DNA of 27,645 bases from Gemmatimonadota bacterium (GTDB taxonomy: Bacteria; Gemmatimonadota; Gemmatimonadetes; Longimicrobiales; RSA9), in the NCBI GenBank assembly GCA_016207445.1, contig JACQPS010000148.1:1-27645 (forward strand), written 5' to 3'. This document shows positions 1 to 7,653 of the stretch, one piece after another. The stretch's first letter is position 1. Each line of letters starts with the position of its first letter. A model generated the notes under the pieces. That model was not told where the DNA came from, did no database searches, and was given only the letters and a program-made list of their open reading frames with translations. The position numbers were made by a program, and so were the translations under genes.

Positions 1-2
1 GC

Positions 3-704
3 CTGGTGCTCAATGTACCCGCCTACCGGCTCGACGTGTTCGAAGGCGACGAGCGGATCCGCAGCTACGAGGTCGCCGTCGGCCAACGCGGTCATCGCAC
101 GCCCGCGGGCAGTTACGCCATCTCCCGCATCGTCTGGAATCCGTGGTGGCACCCGCCCGCCAGCAAGTGGGCCCGCGGGCGGAAGCCGGTGCCGCCCGGC
201 CCGAGCAACCCCATGGGCCGGGTCAAGCTCGACTTCCGCGATCTGTACTACGTGCACGGGACGCCCGAGCGACAGAGCCTGGGTCAGCCCGCGTCGCACG
301 GGTGTGTGCGCATGCGCAACGAGGACGTCATCGAGCTGGCCCGCCTCGTTCACGGCCACGCCACGCCGGATGTGAGCGAGCAGGAGATCCAGCTGCTGCT
401 GGAGCGGTCGCGGCGGACGCGGGCGTTCCGGCTCGCGCGCAGGGTCCCGTTCCGCGTCGTCTATCAGGTCGTGGAAGTGCGCGCTGGCGTTCTGCAGATC
501 CATCCGGACGTGTACCGCCTCGCGGGCCGGACCCTGAAGGAGCGCGTGATCCAGCTTCTTTTGGCGGAGGGCTATCAGCCGGCGGAGCTCGACGAGAGCC
601 GGTTGCAGGAGATCGTGGAGCGGGGCGTGACGCAGCCGGTCTCGGTTCCACTCGATTCATTGCTGGCTCCAAGCGCGGCACAAGGACCATGGCCAGAATC
701 CTGA
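3..704 (+). CDS. L,D-transpeptidase (YkuD/ErfK family), 5'-truncated
   Basis: The frame is open from the window edge, so the N-terminus (and any signal peptide) is missing; the first in-window GTG at position 6 is not taken as the start. The fragment begins inside the YkuD fold (LNVPAYRLDVFEGDERI, the usual opening strand) and carries the catalytic signature HGTPERQSLGQPASHGCVRM, with the nucleophilic Cys at codon 303-305. The family forms 3-3 crosslinks in peptidoglycan or attaches proteins to it, in the periplasm. The WNPWWHPP and NPMGRVKLDF segments also fit this family. About 120 residues follow the catalytic motif; I recognise no domain there, though it is long enough for a small accessory domain. 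The 3' end overlaps the next gene by 16 bp, which suggests co-transcription. A second enzyme of this family lies about 1 kb downstream. Confidence 0.9.
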   Translation: MVLNVPAYRLDVFEGDERIRSYEVAVGQRGHRTPAGSYAISRIVWNPWWHPPASKWARGRKPVPPGPSNPMGRVKLDFRDLYYVHGTPERQSLGQPASHGCVRMRNEDVIELARLVHGHATPDVSEQEIQLLLERSRRTRAFRLARRVPFRVVYQVVEVRAGVLQIHPDVYRLAGRTLKERVIQLLLAEGYQPAELDESRLQEIVERGVTQPVSVPLDSLLAPSAAQGPWPES

Positions 705-1069
705 TCGTCGAAGACAACGCGGACCTGCTGAACATCCTCAAGGAGTTGCTCGGGTCCGAGTACGAGGTCGTCACCGCGCGCCGCGGCGAGGAGGCGATCG
801 AGAAGGCACGGCGCACGCCGCCGGATCTGGTGATCCTCGATCTGCAGCTCCCGTCCATGAACGGCATCGAGGCGGGACGCTGGATCAAGCGGGAGCTCGC
901 GCCCCGCACCGTGCCGATCCTCGCGCTGACGGCGCTGGCCCAGGCCGGCGATGCGGAGGCGGTGCTGCGCTCCGGCTGCTGCGACGCGTACATGGCGAAG
1001 CCGGCTTCTCTCGCCGACATCCGGGAAAAGGTACGCGAGCTGCTCGGGCCACCGGCGCAGGCCGCATGA
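689..1069 (+). CDS. Single-domain response regulator (CheY-like receiver)
   Basis: This 126-residue protein is a bare receiver domain with no output domain. Visible landmarks are the acidic pair E8-D9 (ILIVEDN), the phospho-acceptor D51 (LVILDLQLPSMNG), T81 (ILALTA) and K104 (YMAKPAS), all in the canonical order and spacing, so phosphorylation should be possible. The ATG is chosen because translation from it gives an intact beta-1 strand; it lies inside the end of the transpeptidase gene, with AAGGA just upstream at 682-686. Its stop overlaps the start of the next gene (ATGA). No histidine kinase is present in the window, so the phosphodonor is unknown. Neighbours suggest an envelope-related role, but that is inference only. 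Confidence 0.9.
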   Translation: MARILIVEDNADLLNILKELLGSEYEVVTARRGEEAIEKARRTPPDLVILDLQLPSMNGIEAGRWIKRELAPRTVPILALTALAQAGDAEAVLRSGCCDAYMAKPASLADIREKVRELLGPPAQAA

Positions 1070-1779
1070 GCCACGCGGAACTCTCGTGGGTTGGGCCGGG
1101 CCCGGTCGCGCCACCTCCCCTCGCGCGGATGGAGGCGTCTCCCGCGCCGTCCTGCGCCGGACTGCTGCGCATCGGCGAGCGCATTGCCGGCGAGCTGACG
1201 GTGACCGGCTACCTGTGCGCAGGCCGACTCGGCCACCTGTATCTGGTTTGGAGCCTGCGGGAGTGGTGCGCCCAGGCCTGCAAGATCCTCGCGCCGGATC
1301 TGCGCGGGGATCGGCGGGCCGTCGCCGCGCGCCGCCTTGACCTGGTGCGCCGACCCAGCCCACCGCTCGGGACGGCACCGTACATGGCGCCGGAGCACGC
1401 GCGCGGACTGGCCCCCGGCCCGGCCGCGGACGTCTACGGGCTGGGCGCGCTGCTCTACGAGCTCGTCACCGGCCGCTGGCCGTTTCAGCACCTGTATGGC
1501 CGGGAGGACGACCGCACGGGAAAGGAACGACAGTTCCCGCAGATCACGGGTGAGCTGCCGCCGCCACCCCGCCGCTTCAACGCGCGCATCCCCGCATCGC
1601 TGGAGCGCACGATCCTCCGCTGCCTGCACCCTGCACCGGAGCAGCGCTTCGACGGGCCGCAGCAGCTGGTGCGCGCGCTGGCGGACGAGCTGGGCGAGCC
1701 GTTGGCGTTCTCGCCCGAGGCCGCGGACCCGGGACGACGACGCCGGGGGGATCGAACGTGCCAGTCCGTGGCCAGGTGA
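1066..1779 (+). CDS. Ser/Thr protein kinase-like protein lacking the catalytic core (pseudokinase or decayed kinase)
   Basis: The 237-residue product has recognisable kinase ends but no middle. The N-lobe shows VTGYLCAGRLGHLYLV (a degenerate glycine loop) and the ATP-site-type lysine K73 in CAQACKIL. The C-lobe shows LGTAPYMAPEHARG (APE at 108-110), D122 in ADVYGLGALLYELVTGRWPF, and a subdomain XI-like LHPAPEQRF. Between K73 and the APE glutamate there are 37 residues, whereas a normal kinase such as PKA has about 136. About 100 residues are therefore missing, including the helix C glutamate region, hinge, HRD loop and DFG. The join reads straight through in one frame (around 1320-1360), so this is not a frameshift. 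Protein kinase activity is not expected. It could be a pseudokinase scaffold or a decaying gene. It overlaps the genes on both sides (ATGA upstream, 22 bp downstream), which argues that translation still matters. Confidence 0.75.
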   Translation: MSHAELSWVGPGPVAPPPLARMEASPAPSCAGLLRIGERIAGELTVTGYLCAGRLGHLYLVWSLREWCAQACKILAPDLRGDRRAVAARRLDLVRRPSPPLGTAPYMAPEHARGLAPGPAADVYGLGALLYELVTGRWPFQHLYGREDDRTGKERQFPQITGELPPPPRRFNARIPASLERTILRCLHPAPEQRFDGPQQLVRALADELGEPLAFSPEAADPGRRRRGDRTCQSVAR

Positions 1780-2966
1780 GGAGGGTGAGCCGTCTCGCGA
1801 GCGCCCTTCTCCTCGCGGCAGTGCCGCTCGCCGGCTGCGGCGGCGACGTCTCCACGCCTTTCGCCGATGACGACCGCTACGACCCCGCCGTGATCGAGCG
1901 GGAGCGGACCGAGGCCTCCTGGCGCCGCTCGGCGGAGCGCGACCGCGCCGCGCGCGGGGGCGCGCCGGACGGTGCGTCGCAGAACGCCGGCGATCCGGAG
2001 GGCGACGGCGCCGTACTCCAACCCGCCGCGGCCAGGGATGAGCCGGAGACGCTCGCGCACATCACGGCCGCAGCCGTGAACGCGCCGCCCCGACTGCCGC
2101 TGCGCGGCGGCAGCGGCCCGTCCGTGCTCCGCATCCAGATCCTGCTCGACCGTGTGAGCTTCTCTCCCGGCATCCTCGACGGCTACTGGGGGAAGAACAC
2201 GGAGAAAGCGGTCTACTGGTTCCAGCACGCGCACGGACTCGAGCCGACGGGCCGCGTCGATGACGCCACCTACGCCCGCTTGCGCGAGCTCGCCGAGGAT
2301 GGCGAGCCGGTCATGCTGTACGGCCTCAGCGCGGACGACCTGCGTGGCCCCTTCGTCTCGATCCCGAGGGACATCTACGCACAAGCCGGGCTCCGCTGCC
2401 TCTGCTACGAGTCGCCGCTCGAGCTGGTGAGCGAACGCTTCCACTCCACCCCCGAGCTGGTCGCGCAGCTCAATCCCGGCGTGGACCTGGGGCGTCTCGA
2501 GGAGGGCCGCACGCTCTGGGTGCCGAACGCGGACGAGGCGCCGCCGCCCGCCGGACGCGTCGCGCGCATCGTCGTCTCCAGGCGCGGCTTCTACACGCAC
2601 GCACTCGACGCCGTGGGGCGCATCCTCTTTCACTTCCCCTCCACGCTCGGCTCGCGTTACGACCCGTCGCCCGACGGCCGGACCCGAGTGGTGGGCATCG
2701 TCCGGAACCCGCACTTTCACTACCAGCCGAAACTCTTTTCCGAGGTGCCGGACCACATGCCCGAGGCGATGCTGCAGCCCGGCCCGAACTCGCCGGTGGG
2801 CGTCGTCTGGATCGCGCTGTCGAAACGGCATTACGGCATCCACGGCACGCGTGAGCCGCGCAGCATCGGCTACACCAGCTCGCACGGCTGCGTCCGGCTC
2901 ACGAACTGGGACGCGCGGCTGCTGGCCCGGCACGCGGCGAAGCGGACCCCGGTCGAGTTTCGCTGA
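1758..2966 (+). CDS. Lipoprotein L,D-transpeptidase with peptidoglycan-binding domain
   Basis: The protein has 402 residues. A lipoprotein signal (two arginines, hydrophobic stretch, lipobox PLAGC with Cys27) predicts membrane anchoring. A Pro/Ala/Glu-rich linker is followed by a PG_binding_1-like domain at about 115-175 (QILLDRVSFSPGILDGYWG ... AVYWFQHAHGLEPTGRVDDAT), a possible LysM-like segment at about 205-255, and a YkuD domain from about 270 with the catalytic motif TSSHGCVRLTNWD (Cys378). HYGIHGT supplies the conserved upstream His. This is the standard layout of a periplasmic 3-3 transpeptidase. The GTG at 1758 is preferred: a G-rich stretch lies 7 nt upstream, whereas the alternative GTG at 1785 directly abuts an AGGAGG and has no spacing. 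The gene overlaps the pseudokinase gene. Confidence 0.9.
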   Translation: MPVRGQVRRVSRLASALLLAAVPLAGCGGDVSTPFADDDRYDPAVIERERTEASWRRSAERDRAARGGAPDGASQNAGDPEGDGAVLQPAAARDEPETLAHITAAAVNAPPRLPLRGGSGPSVLRIQILLDRVSFSPGILDGYWGKNTEKAVYWFQHAHGLEPTGRVDDATYARLRELAEDGEPVMLYGLSADDLRGPFVSIPRDIYAQAGLRCLCYESPLELVSERFHSTPELVAQLNPGVDLGRLEEGRTLWVPNADEAPPPAGRVARIVVSRRGFYTHALDAVGRILFHFPSTLGSRYDPSPDGRTRVVGIVRNPHFHYQPKLFSEVPDHMPEAMLQPGPNSPVGVVWIALSKRHYGIHGTREPRSIGYTSSHGCVRLTNWDARLLARHAAKRTPVEFR

Positions 2967-3017
2967 GGCTGTCGCCGTCGACTCTCCGCGAGGGGAGGCG
3001 GCGCAGCTCGCGAATGC

Positions 3018-3047
3018 TTGACACATGCGCGTGCGCCGCCGCACACT
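3018..3047 (+). promoter_or_regulatory. Candidate promoter before the trehalase gene
   Basis: A perfect TTGACA at 3018-3023 is followed after 18 nt by CACACT (3042-3047), a weak -10 with three of six consensus positions. It would give a transcript starting very close to the ATG at 3056, so it works only for a near-leaderless mRNA. The -35 is good and the -10 is poor. Confidence 0.3.
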
Positions 3048-3055
3048 GGGCAGCC

Positions 3056-6000
3056 ATGAGTACGCTCCTCTTCTTCCTCTTCGCGCAGCTCGCGGCCGCA
3101 CGCGTCGTCCCGCCCGTGCTCGCGTTTCCCGAACCCGGACTGGACGATCCGGCCGCCTATAAAGGATACGCCACGCGACTGTACCGGGACGCTGCCGGGA
3201 ACGCCGTGCAGATCTACCTGAACCAGCGCGACGGGCGGGTCGTGCTGGTGTGGGGGAACGGGGCGAACGAAAGCGTCGCCTTCAGCGCGCGCGATTCGCT
3301 CGGCCGGCCGGCCTCGCTCGGGTGGGAGAGCGACAGCGCGCGCGTGGGATCGACGGGCAGCGAAAGGTGGCTCGAGTTCCGGCTGCGCGCGGCGTCGCCC
3401 GTCGTGGAGCTCGGCGGCTTTCTGCTCGGCTCCATGCGCTGGGAGCGCGACTTCCAGTACCGCCGGGATCACCTGAAGCCGTTCGACCCGCCCCCCGCTC
3501 CGATCCCGGAACTGGCCGGCCTCGTCGACGTGCTCGAACAGCTTCCGGCCGCCGAGCGGCAGGCGCACCTGCGGTTGCTGCGCGCCCGCTCCGCGGCGGA
3601 GCTCGCGGCCCGGCTGGAGCCCAGGGTCGCGCTGGCCCGGCAGGGCCGCAGGTGGACCGCGCGGCTCGAGCAGGCCTCGCTCGACGGACGCAACCGGCTG
3701 GTGCTCGAGGTCTCGGGAAACCGTGACGCGGCGGACGCCGTGCTGGACGGCCGCACGGTGCGCGTGCGCAGCCGATCCGGCGTGGCGGTCCTGCGGATCC
3801 GCGCGACCACCGATGCGCCCCCGCTCACCCCCCTCTCCCGCCACGAGATCTTCCGGCCGGAGTTCCTGAGCTACTACACGGCGCTGCGCGCACAGCACGA
3901 CAGCGCGCGCGCGAGCGGCCGCGACGGCACGGCTGTGCTGCGCTTCCGCCAGCTCGAGCGGCAGGTGCGCGGCGTGGAGCTGCTCAGCTCGCGCGAAAAG
4001 ATGATGGCGGCGCTCCCCAACTACGCCACCTATTTCGGCCGGGACATGATGGTGAGCGCGCTGCTGATGCAGCCGGTCTGGCGCGGCGAGATGCTCGAGC
4101 ACGTGATCGCGAGCGCGCTGCGCAAGCTGAACCCGGCGGGCGAGGTCAGCCACGAGGAGGCGCTGGGCGGCCAGGCGATTCTGGAGAACGCCGTCGAATA
4201 CCGCCGAACCGTGGACGCCGCACTGGCCGCGCGGCAGTCGGGCGACACGGCGGAGGCGGACAAAGGCTTCGCGCGCGCGCGAGAGCTGCTCGCGCGCCTG
4301 CAGCACCCCCGCGAAAACTACTGGATGATCGACGACGATCTGCAGCTCGCCGTCGTCGTCGGCCGCTACCTAGCCGATGCGCGCATCGAAGCCTCACACC
4401 AGCGAGAGTTTCTGCTCGCGCCCGGCGGCCCGGGGGGCGAGAGCCGCCTGCACCTCCTGCTCCGCAACTTCGCGCTGGTCGCCGACTGGCTCGAGCCGTA
4501 CGCCGCCGATGGCGTGCCCACGAGTCTGGTGAGTTTCCGGCGGCTGCCCGACGGGCGCTGGCACGCTGGAAGCTGGCGCGACAGCGGCGTCGGGTACGGC
4601 GGCGGCCGCTTCGCCTACGATGTCAACGTGGTGTGGGCGCCGGCGGCACTGGCGGGGATCCGCGGCGCGCTCGACGCCTTCACCCGGCTGGGCCTGGGTC
4701 CGGATACGCTGCTGGCGCACGCTCCCGAGATGCGGGGCCGCCGGCTGGAGCACTGGCTGCGCGATCCGGCCATGCTGGAGCGCGCGCTCGAGCGCTGGCG
4801 CGCGACCGACCGGCATTTCCGGGTCTCGCTGGCACGTGCGGACCTGAAGGCACGTGTCGACGCGCGTGTGGCGTTCGCGCCCGCGGACGAGCGGGCCTAC
4901 TGGGTCGGCGTCCTCGACGGCGTCGCCCTTCCCGACACACTGAGCTTCCCCGTCCTCTCGCTGGATTCCGCCGGCCGGCCCATCCCGGTCCTGAGCACCG
5001 ATCCGGCGCTGCGCCTCCTGCTGGAGGATTGGAGCGACGCCGTCCTGACGGGCCGTCGCTCGCTCGCCGAGCTCCGGGCGGAGCTCAGGCCGCTGCTCCT
5101 CCCCTACCCCGTCGGGTTGTTCGTCGACGGGCTCGGCCCACTGGTGGCAAACGACGCGTATGCCGCACGCGCCGTCTGGGAAAACTTTCAGCGCGACAGC
5201 TACCATTCGCCGCGCGTGGTGTGGGGCCGCGAGGTGAACATCCTCATCATGGCGCTCGCCGAGGAGAGCGCCGCCGCCGGCCGCGCCTGCGCCACGGGCA
5301 ACGCGGCCGGGTGCTCGCTCCAGGATGAGCTGAGCTCGTCGCTGCGGCGGGTCCAACAGGCCGTCGACGCCTCGGGCCTCGAGCACAACGAGTTGTGGAG
5401 CTACCGCATGGAAGGCGGGCGACTGCTGCCGGCGCGCTACGGCACCAGCTCGGATGTTCAGCTCTGGAACCTGACGGACCTGGCCGTCGAGTTCGCGCTG
5501 GCGCGCACGCACCGGGCGGAGGGTGCGCCGTACGAACCATCCCGTGATCTCGGACTCCTCTTCCACGACGTCCAACTCGCGGGGCTGTTCCCGGATTCCA
5601 AGACCTTCGTCGACGCGCGGCCGGTCCTGCCACCGGCGGAGATCGCCGCCCGCTATGCCGCCGCGCGCAGCTCCGCGGGGTTCAGCCTGAGCGCTTTCGT
5701 GGAGCAGTACTTCGAGCTGCCCGGGCCGGTCGGAGAGGGCTTCCGGAGCGACACCTCGCGCCCGATGGAGGAGCACATCCGCGCTCTCTGGCCGGTCCTC
5801 ACGCGCGCGCGCGACACCGTCGACGCACGCTCGTCGCTGATCCCGCTGCCGAACGCGTACGTCGTCCCGGGCGGCCGGTTCCGAGAAGTCTACTACTGGG
5901 ATTCGTATTTCACGATGCTCGGGCTGGTCGAGAGCGGCCGCACCGATCTCGTACGCAGCATGCTCGACAACTTTGCGCACCTGATCCGGACCGTCGGGCA

Positions 6001-7072
6001 CATCCCGAACGGCAACCGCACGTACTACCTCAGCCGAAGCCAGCCGCCGTACTTCGCCGCCATGATCGGACTGTACGCGGCGGCCACGGATACCACGCAG
6101 GCGCTCCGCTACCTCGACGCGCTGGAGGCGGAGCACGCGTTCTGGATGGCGGGCGCGGAGCGCCTCGCGCCCGGCACGGCGCAGCGCCGCGTGGTGAAAC
6201 TGCGCGACGGTGCGGTCCTCAACCGCTACTGGGACGACCGGCCCGAGCCGCGGCCCGAGTCCTACCGCCCGGATTACGAGCTGGGTCGGACGCTGCCCGA
6301 GAGCCGGCGCGAGGCGTTCTACCGAAACGTGCGGGCCGCGGCCGAGAGCGGCTGGGACTTCTCCAGCCGGTGGATGCGCGACGCGTCGGACCTGCGCACG
6401 CTGGAAACCACTGACCTGGTCGCCGTGGACCTGAACAGCCTCCTCTATCACGCGGAGCGAACGATTGCCGCGCTGCGCGCGTTCCGCGGGCGAGCGGGCG
6501 ACGCGGAGGTCGCGGAGCGGTTCGCGCGGGCGGCCGAGCAGCGGCGGCGGGCACTGGTCGCTAGGGCATACGACCCGGAAAGCGGCTTCTTCTACGACAT
6601 CCGCTGGCGAACCGGCGAGCGCGTGACCGATCGCCCGACCCTGGCCGCCGCGGCGCCGCTGTATTTCGGACTCGCGACGCCGGAGCAGGGACGTGCGGTG
6701 GCCGCGCGCCTGGAGCGCGAGTTCCTGAAGGCCGGCGGGTTCGTGACGACTCTCATCGACACCGACCAGCAGTGGGATGCCCCGAACGGGTGGCCGCCGC
6801 TCCAGTGGCTGGCGATCGAGGGCGTTCGCCGCTATGGCCGCGCCGACCTCGCCGCTGAGGCCCGGGAGCGCTGGCTCGAGCTGAACCGCCGGACCTACCG
6901 AGGCACGGGCAAGATGACGGAGAAGTACGACGTCGTCGATCTGACTCGACGGGCCGGCGGCGGCGAGTACCCCACGCAGGATGGATTCGGCTGGACGAAC
7001 GGGGTCGCGCTGGCGCTCGCAGCGCAGAAGCGACATACTCCTGTGCCATGCGAGTCCGCCCTTCACTGCTGA
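3056..7072 (+). CDS. Secreted two-part glycoside hydrolase: novel N-terminal half plus GH37 trehalase
   Basis: The product has 1338 residues from this ATG, which starts a signal peptide (MSTLLFFLFAQLAAA); an ATG at 3014 adds 14 Cys/Ala-rich residues and overlaps a candidate -35. Residues about 870-1325 form a full GH37 trehalase. Both family signatures are present: PGGRFREVYYWDSYFTMLGL at 938 and QWDAPNGWPP at 1239. SGWDFSSRWM holds the expected acid D1101, and GGEYPTQDGFGWTNG holds the expected base E1304. E. coli TreA has about 565 residues, so some 870 are extra. The extra half starts with a beta-rich region (about 20-270) and continues into a helical region with NYATYFGRDMMVSALLM and PAGEVSHEEALGGQA. 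These resemble segments of (alpha/alpha)6 debranching-type glucosidases, so a second sugar-active domain is likely but unproven. Trehalose cleavage in the periplasm is the firm prediction. It overlaps the next gene by 25 bp. Confidence 0.85.
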   Translation: MSTLLFFLFAQLAAARVVPPVLAFPEPGLDDPAAYKGYATRLYRDAAGNAVQIYLNQRDGRVVLVWGNGANESVAFSARDSLGRPASLGWESDSARVGSTGSERWLEFRLRAASPVVELGGFLLGSMRWERDFQYRRDHLKPFDPPPAPIPELAGLVDVLEQLPAAERQAHLRLLRARSAAELAARLEPRVALARQGRRWTARLEQASLDGRNRLVLEVSGNRDAADAVLDGRTVRVRSRSGVAVLRIRATTDAPPLTPLSRHEIFRPEFLSYYTALRAQHDSARASGRDGTAVLRFRQLERQVRGVELLSSREKMMAALPNYATYFGRDMMVSALLMQPVWRGEMLEHVIASALRKLNPAGEVSHEEALGGQAILENAVEYRRTVDAALAARQSGDTAEADKGFARARELLARLQHPRENYWMIDDDLQLAVVVGRYLADARIEASHQREFLLAPGGPGGESRLHLLLRNFALVADWLEPYAADGVPTSLVSFRRLPDGRWHAGSWRDSGVGYGGGRFAYDVNVVWAPAALAGIRGALDAFTRLGLGPDTLLAHAPEMRGRRLEHWLRDPAMLERALERWRATDRHFRVSLARADLKARVDARVAFAPADERAYWVGVLDGVALPDTLSFPVLSLDSAGRPIPVLSTDPALRLLLEDWSDAVLTGRRSLAELRAELRPLLLPYPVGLFVDGLGPLVANDAYAARAVWENFQRDSYHSPRVVWGREVNILIMALAEESAAAGRACATGNAAGCSLQDELSSSLRRVQQAVDASGLEHNELWSYRMEGGRLLPARYGTSSDVQLWNLTDLAVEFALARTHRAEGAPYEPSRDLGLLFHDVQLAGLFPDSKTFVDARPVLPPAEIAARYAAARSSAGFSLSAFVEQYFELPGPVGEGFRSDTSRPMEEHIRALWPVLTRARDTVDARSSLIPLPNAYVVPGGRFREVYYWDSYFTMLGLVESGRTDLVRSMLDNFAHLIRTVGHIPNGNRTYYLSRSQPPYFAAMIGLYAAATDTTQALRYLDALEAEHAFWMAGAERLAPGTAQRRVVKLRDGAVLNRYWDDRPEPRPESYRPDYELGRTLPESRREAFYRNVRAAAESGWDFSSRWMRDASDLRTLETTDLVAVDLNSLLYHAERTIAALRAFRGRAGDAEVAERFARAAEQRRRALVARAYDPESGFFYDIRWRTGERVTDRPTLAAAAPLYFGLATPEQGRAVAARLEREFLKAGGFVTTLIDTDQQWDAPNGWPPLQWLAIEGVRRYGRADLAAEARERWLELNRRTYRGTGKMTEKYDVVDLTRRAGGGEYPTQDGFGWTNGVALALAAQKRHTPVPCESALHC

Positions 7073-7485
7073 TCGGCCCGCTGCTCGTTCCTCTGATCGC
7101 TCTCGCCTGCTCCGAAGATGGTCTCGCCCCGGGGGACCGCGCGCCGGCGGCAGGGAACTATGTTTTCTACGGCGAGCTCCAGCGCCCCGATGCGATCCAG
7201 CGCGATACTCTGTCCGGCGTCCTGGTGATCACGCGCGCGACGCCGGACAGCCTCGCCGGAAGCTGGCAGGTCACGGGGTACGACGCCGGCACGGCTCGTG
7301 GCTTCTGGAACGTGGACGCCTACGTGCTGCCCGCGCGCTTCACCGCCACCGCCGGGACGGTGAACCACAGGATCCGGAGAGAGGACGGGGCCACGGAGCT
7401 GAGCTGCACGGCGTCGTACACGGCACCCAGCGACACCATCGGCGAGCGCTTCGCCGTGTGCAGCCTCGAGCGCCTGGGCAACTGA
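7048..7485 (+). CDS. Small predicted lipoprotein, unknown function
   Basis: The protein has 145 residues and a clear lipoprotein signal: basic start, hydrophobic stretch LLIGPLLVPLIALAC, lipidated Cys21. The rest looks like a compact beta-rich domain (alternating hydrophobics, GVLVITRATPDSLAGSWQVTGY, FTATAGTVNHRI), with Cys residues in LSCTASY and FAVCSLE that could form a disulphide. I do not recognise a family. The start overlaps the trehalase gene by 25 bp, so it is probably co-transcribed and translationally coupled with it. It appears to be the last gene of the first block, because a promoter-like sequence begins 15 bp after its stop. Confidence 0.75.
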   Translation: MRVRPSLLIGPLLVPLIALACSEDGLAPGDRAPAAGNYVFYGELQRPDAIQRDTLSGVLVITRATPDSLAGSWQVTGYDAGTARGFWNVDAYVLPARFTATAGTVNHRIRREDGATELSCTASYTAPSDTIGERFAVCSLERLGN

Positions 7486-7499
7486 GTGGCCGGGCGCCA

Positions 7500-7529
7500 T
7501 TGACTTCCGCGTTTCGCCGTTCCTAGATT
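7500..7529 (+). promoter_or_regulatory. Likely promoter of the pyrimidine catabolic operon
   Basis: TTGACT (7500-7505) and TAGATT (7524-7529) are separated by 18 nt; five of six and four of six positions match the sigma-70 consensus. Transcription would start near 7536 and leave a leader of about 118 nt before the mmsA ATG. The promoter-like sequence before the GGDEF-EAL gene has the same 18-nt spacing. Confidence 0.6.
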
Positions 7530-7566
7530 CTCCGCCAGAGCAACCGTTTCCGTTCCATGCCCTACG

Positions 7567-7640
7567 AAGCCGCCGGGGCGCGCGCACGCGCGATCGCTGG
7601 CGGCTTGACGGTTCCATGGAGGCCCGTCTCGGGCCCTTTT
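7567..7640 (+). promoter_or_regulatory. Structured leader upstream of mmsA, attenuator-like
   Basis: The leader holds two hairpins. The first is a perfect 8-bp stem, AAGCCGCC (7567-7574) with GGCGGCTT (7599-7606), whose loop contains a further GC-only stem. The second is GGCCCG (7621-7626), loop TCT, CGGGCC (7630-7635), followed by CTTTT (7636-7640), which looks like a short intrinsic terminator. It sits just before the ribosome-binding site (GGAG at 7645) and ATG at 7654. No alternative antiterminator pairing is obvious and no known riboswitch was recognised, so regulation is a hypothesis. Confidence 0.4.
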
Positions 7641-7653
7641 CGCCGGAGTCCAT

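Noticed and set aside
1785..1787. GTG 1785 as start of the second L,D-transpeptidase
   Set aside because: The AGGAGG directly abuts this codon with no spacing; the GTG at 1758 has a G-rich site 7 nt upstream and gives a normal lipoprotein signal.
3014..3055. Upstream ATG at 3014 for the trehalase-fusion gene
   Set aside because: It would prepend 14 Cys/Ala-rich residues to a good signal peptide and overlaps a TTGACA candidate -35.
4394..7066. 890-codon open frame on the minus strand opposite the trehalase gene
   Set aside because: The plus-strand frame encodes a complete, motif-verified trehalase. The minus frame has no recognisable motif and is Arg/Ala/Val/Glu-rich, as expected for an antisense shadow in GC-rich DNA.
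7536..7653. A named riboswitch in the mmsA leader
   Set aside because: Hairpins are present but no consensus core of any riboswitch class I know is recognisable.
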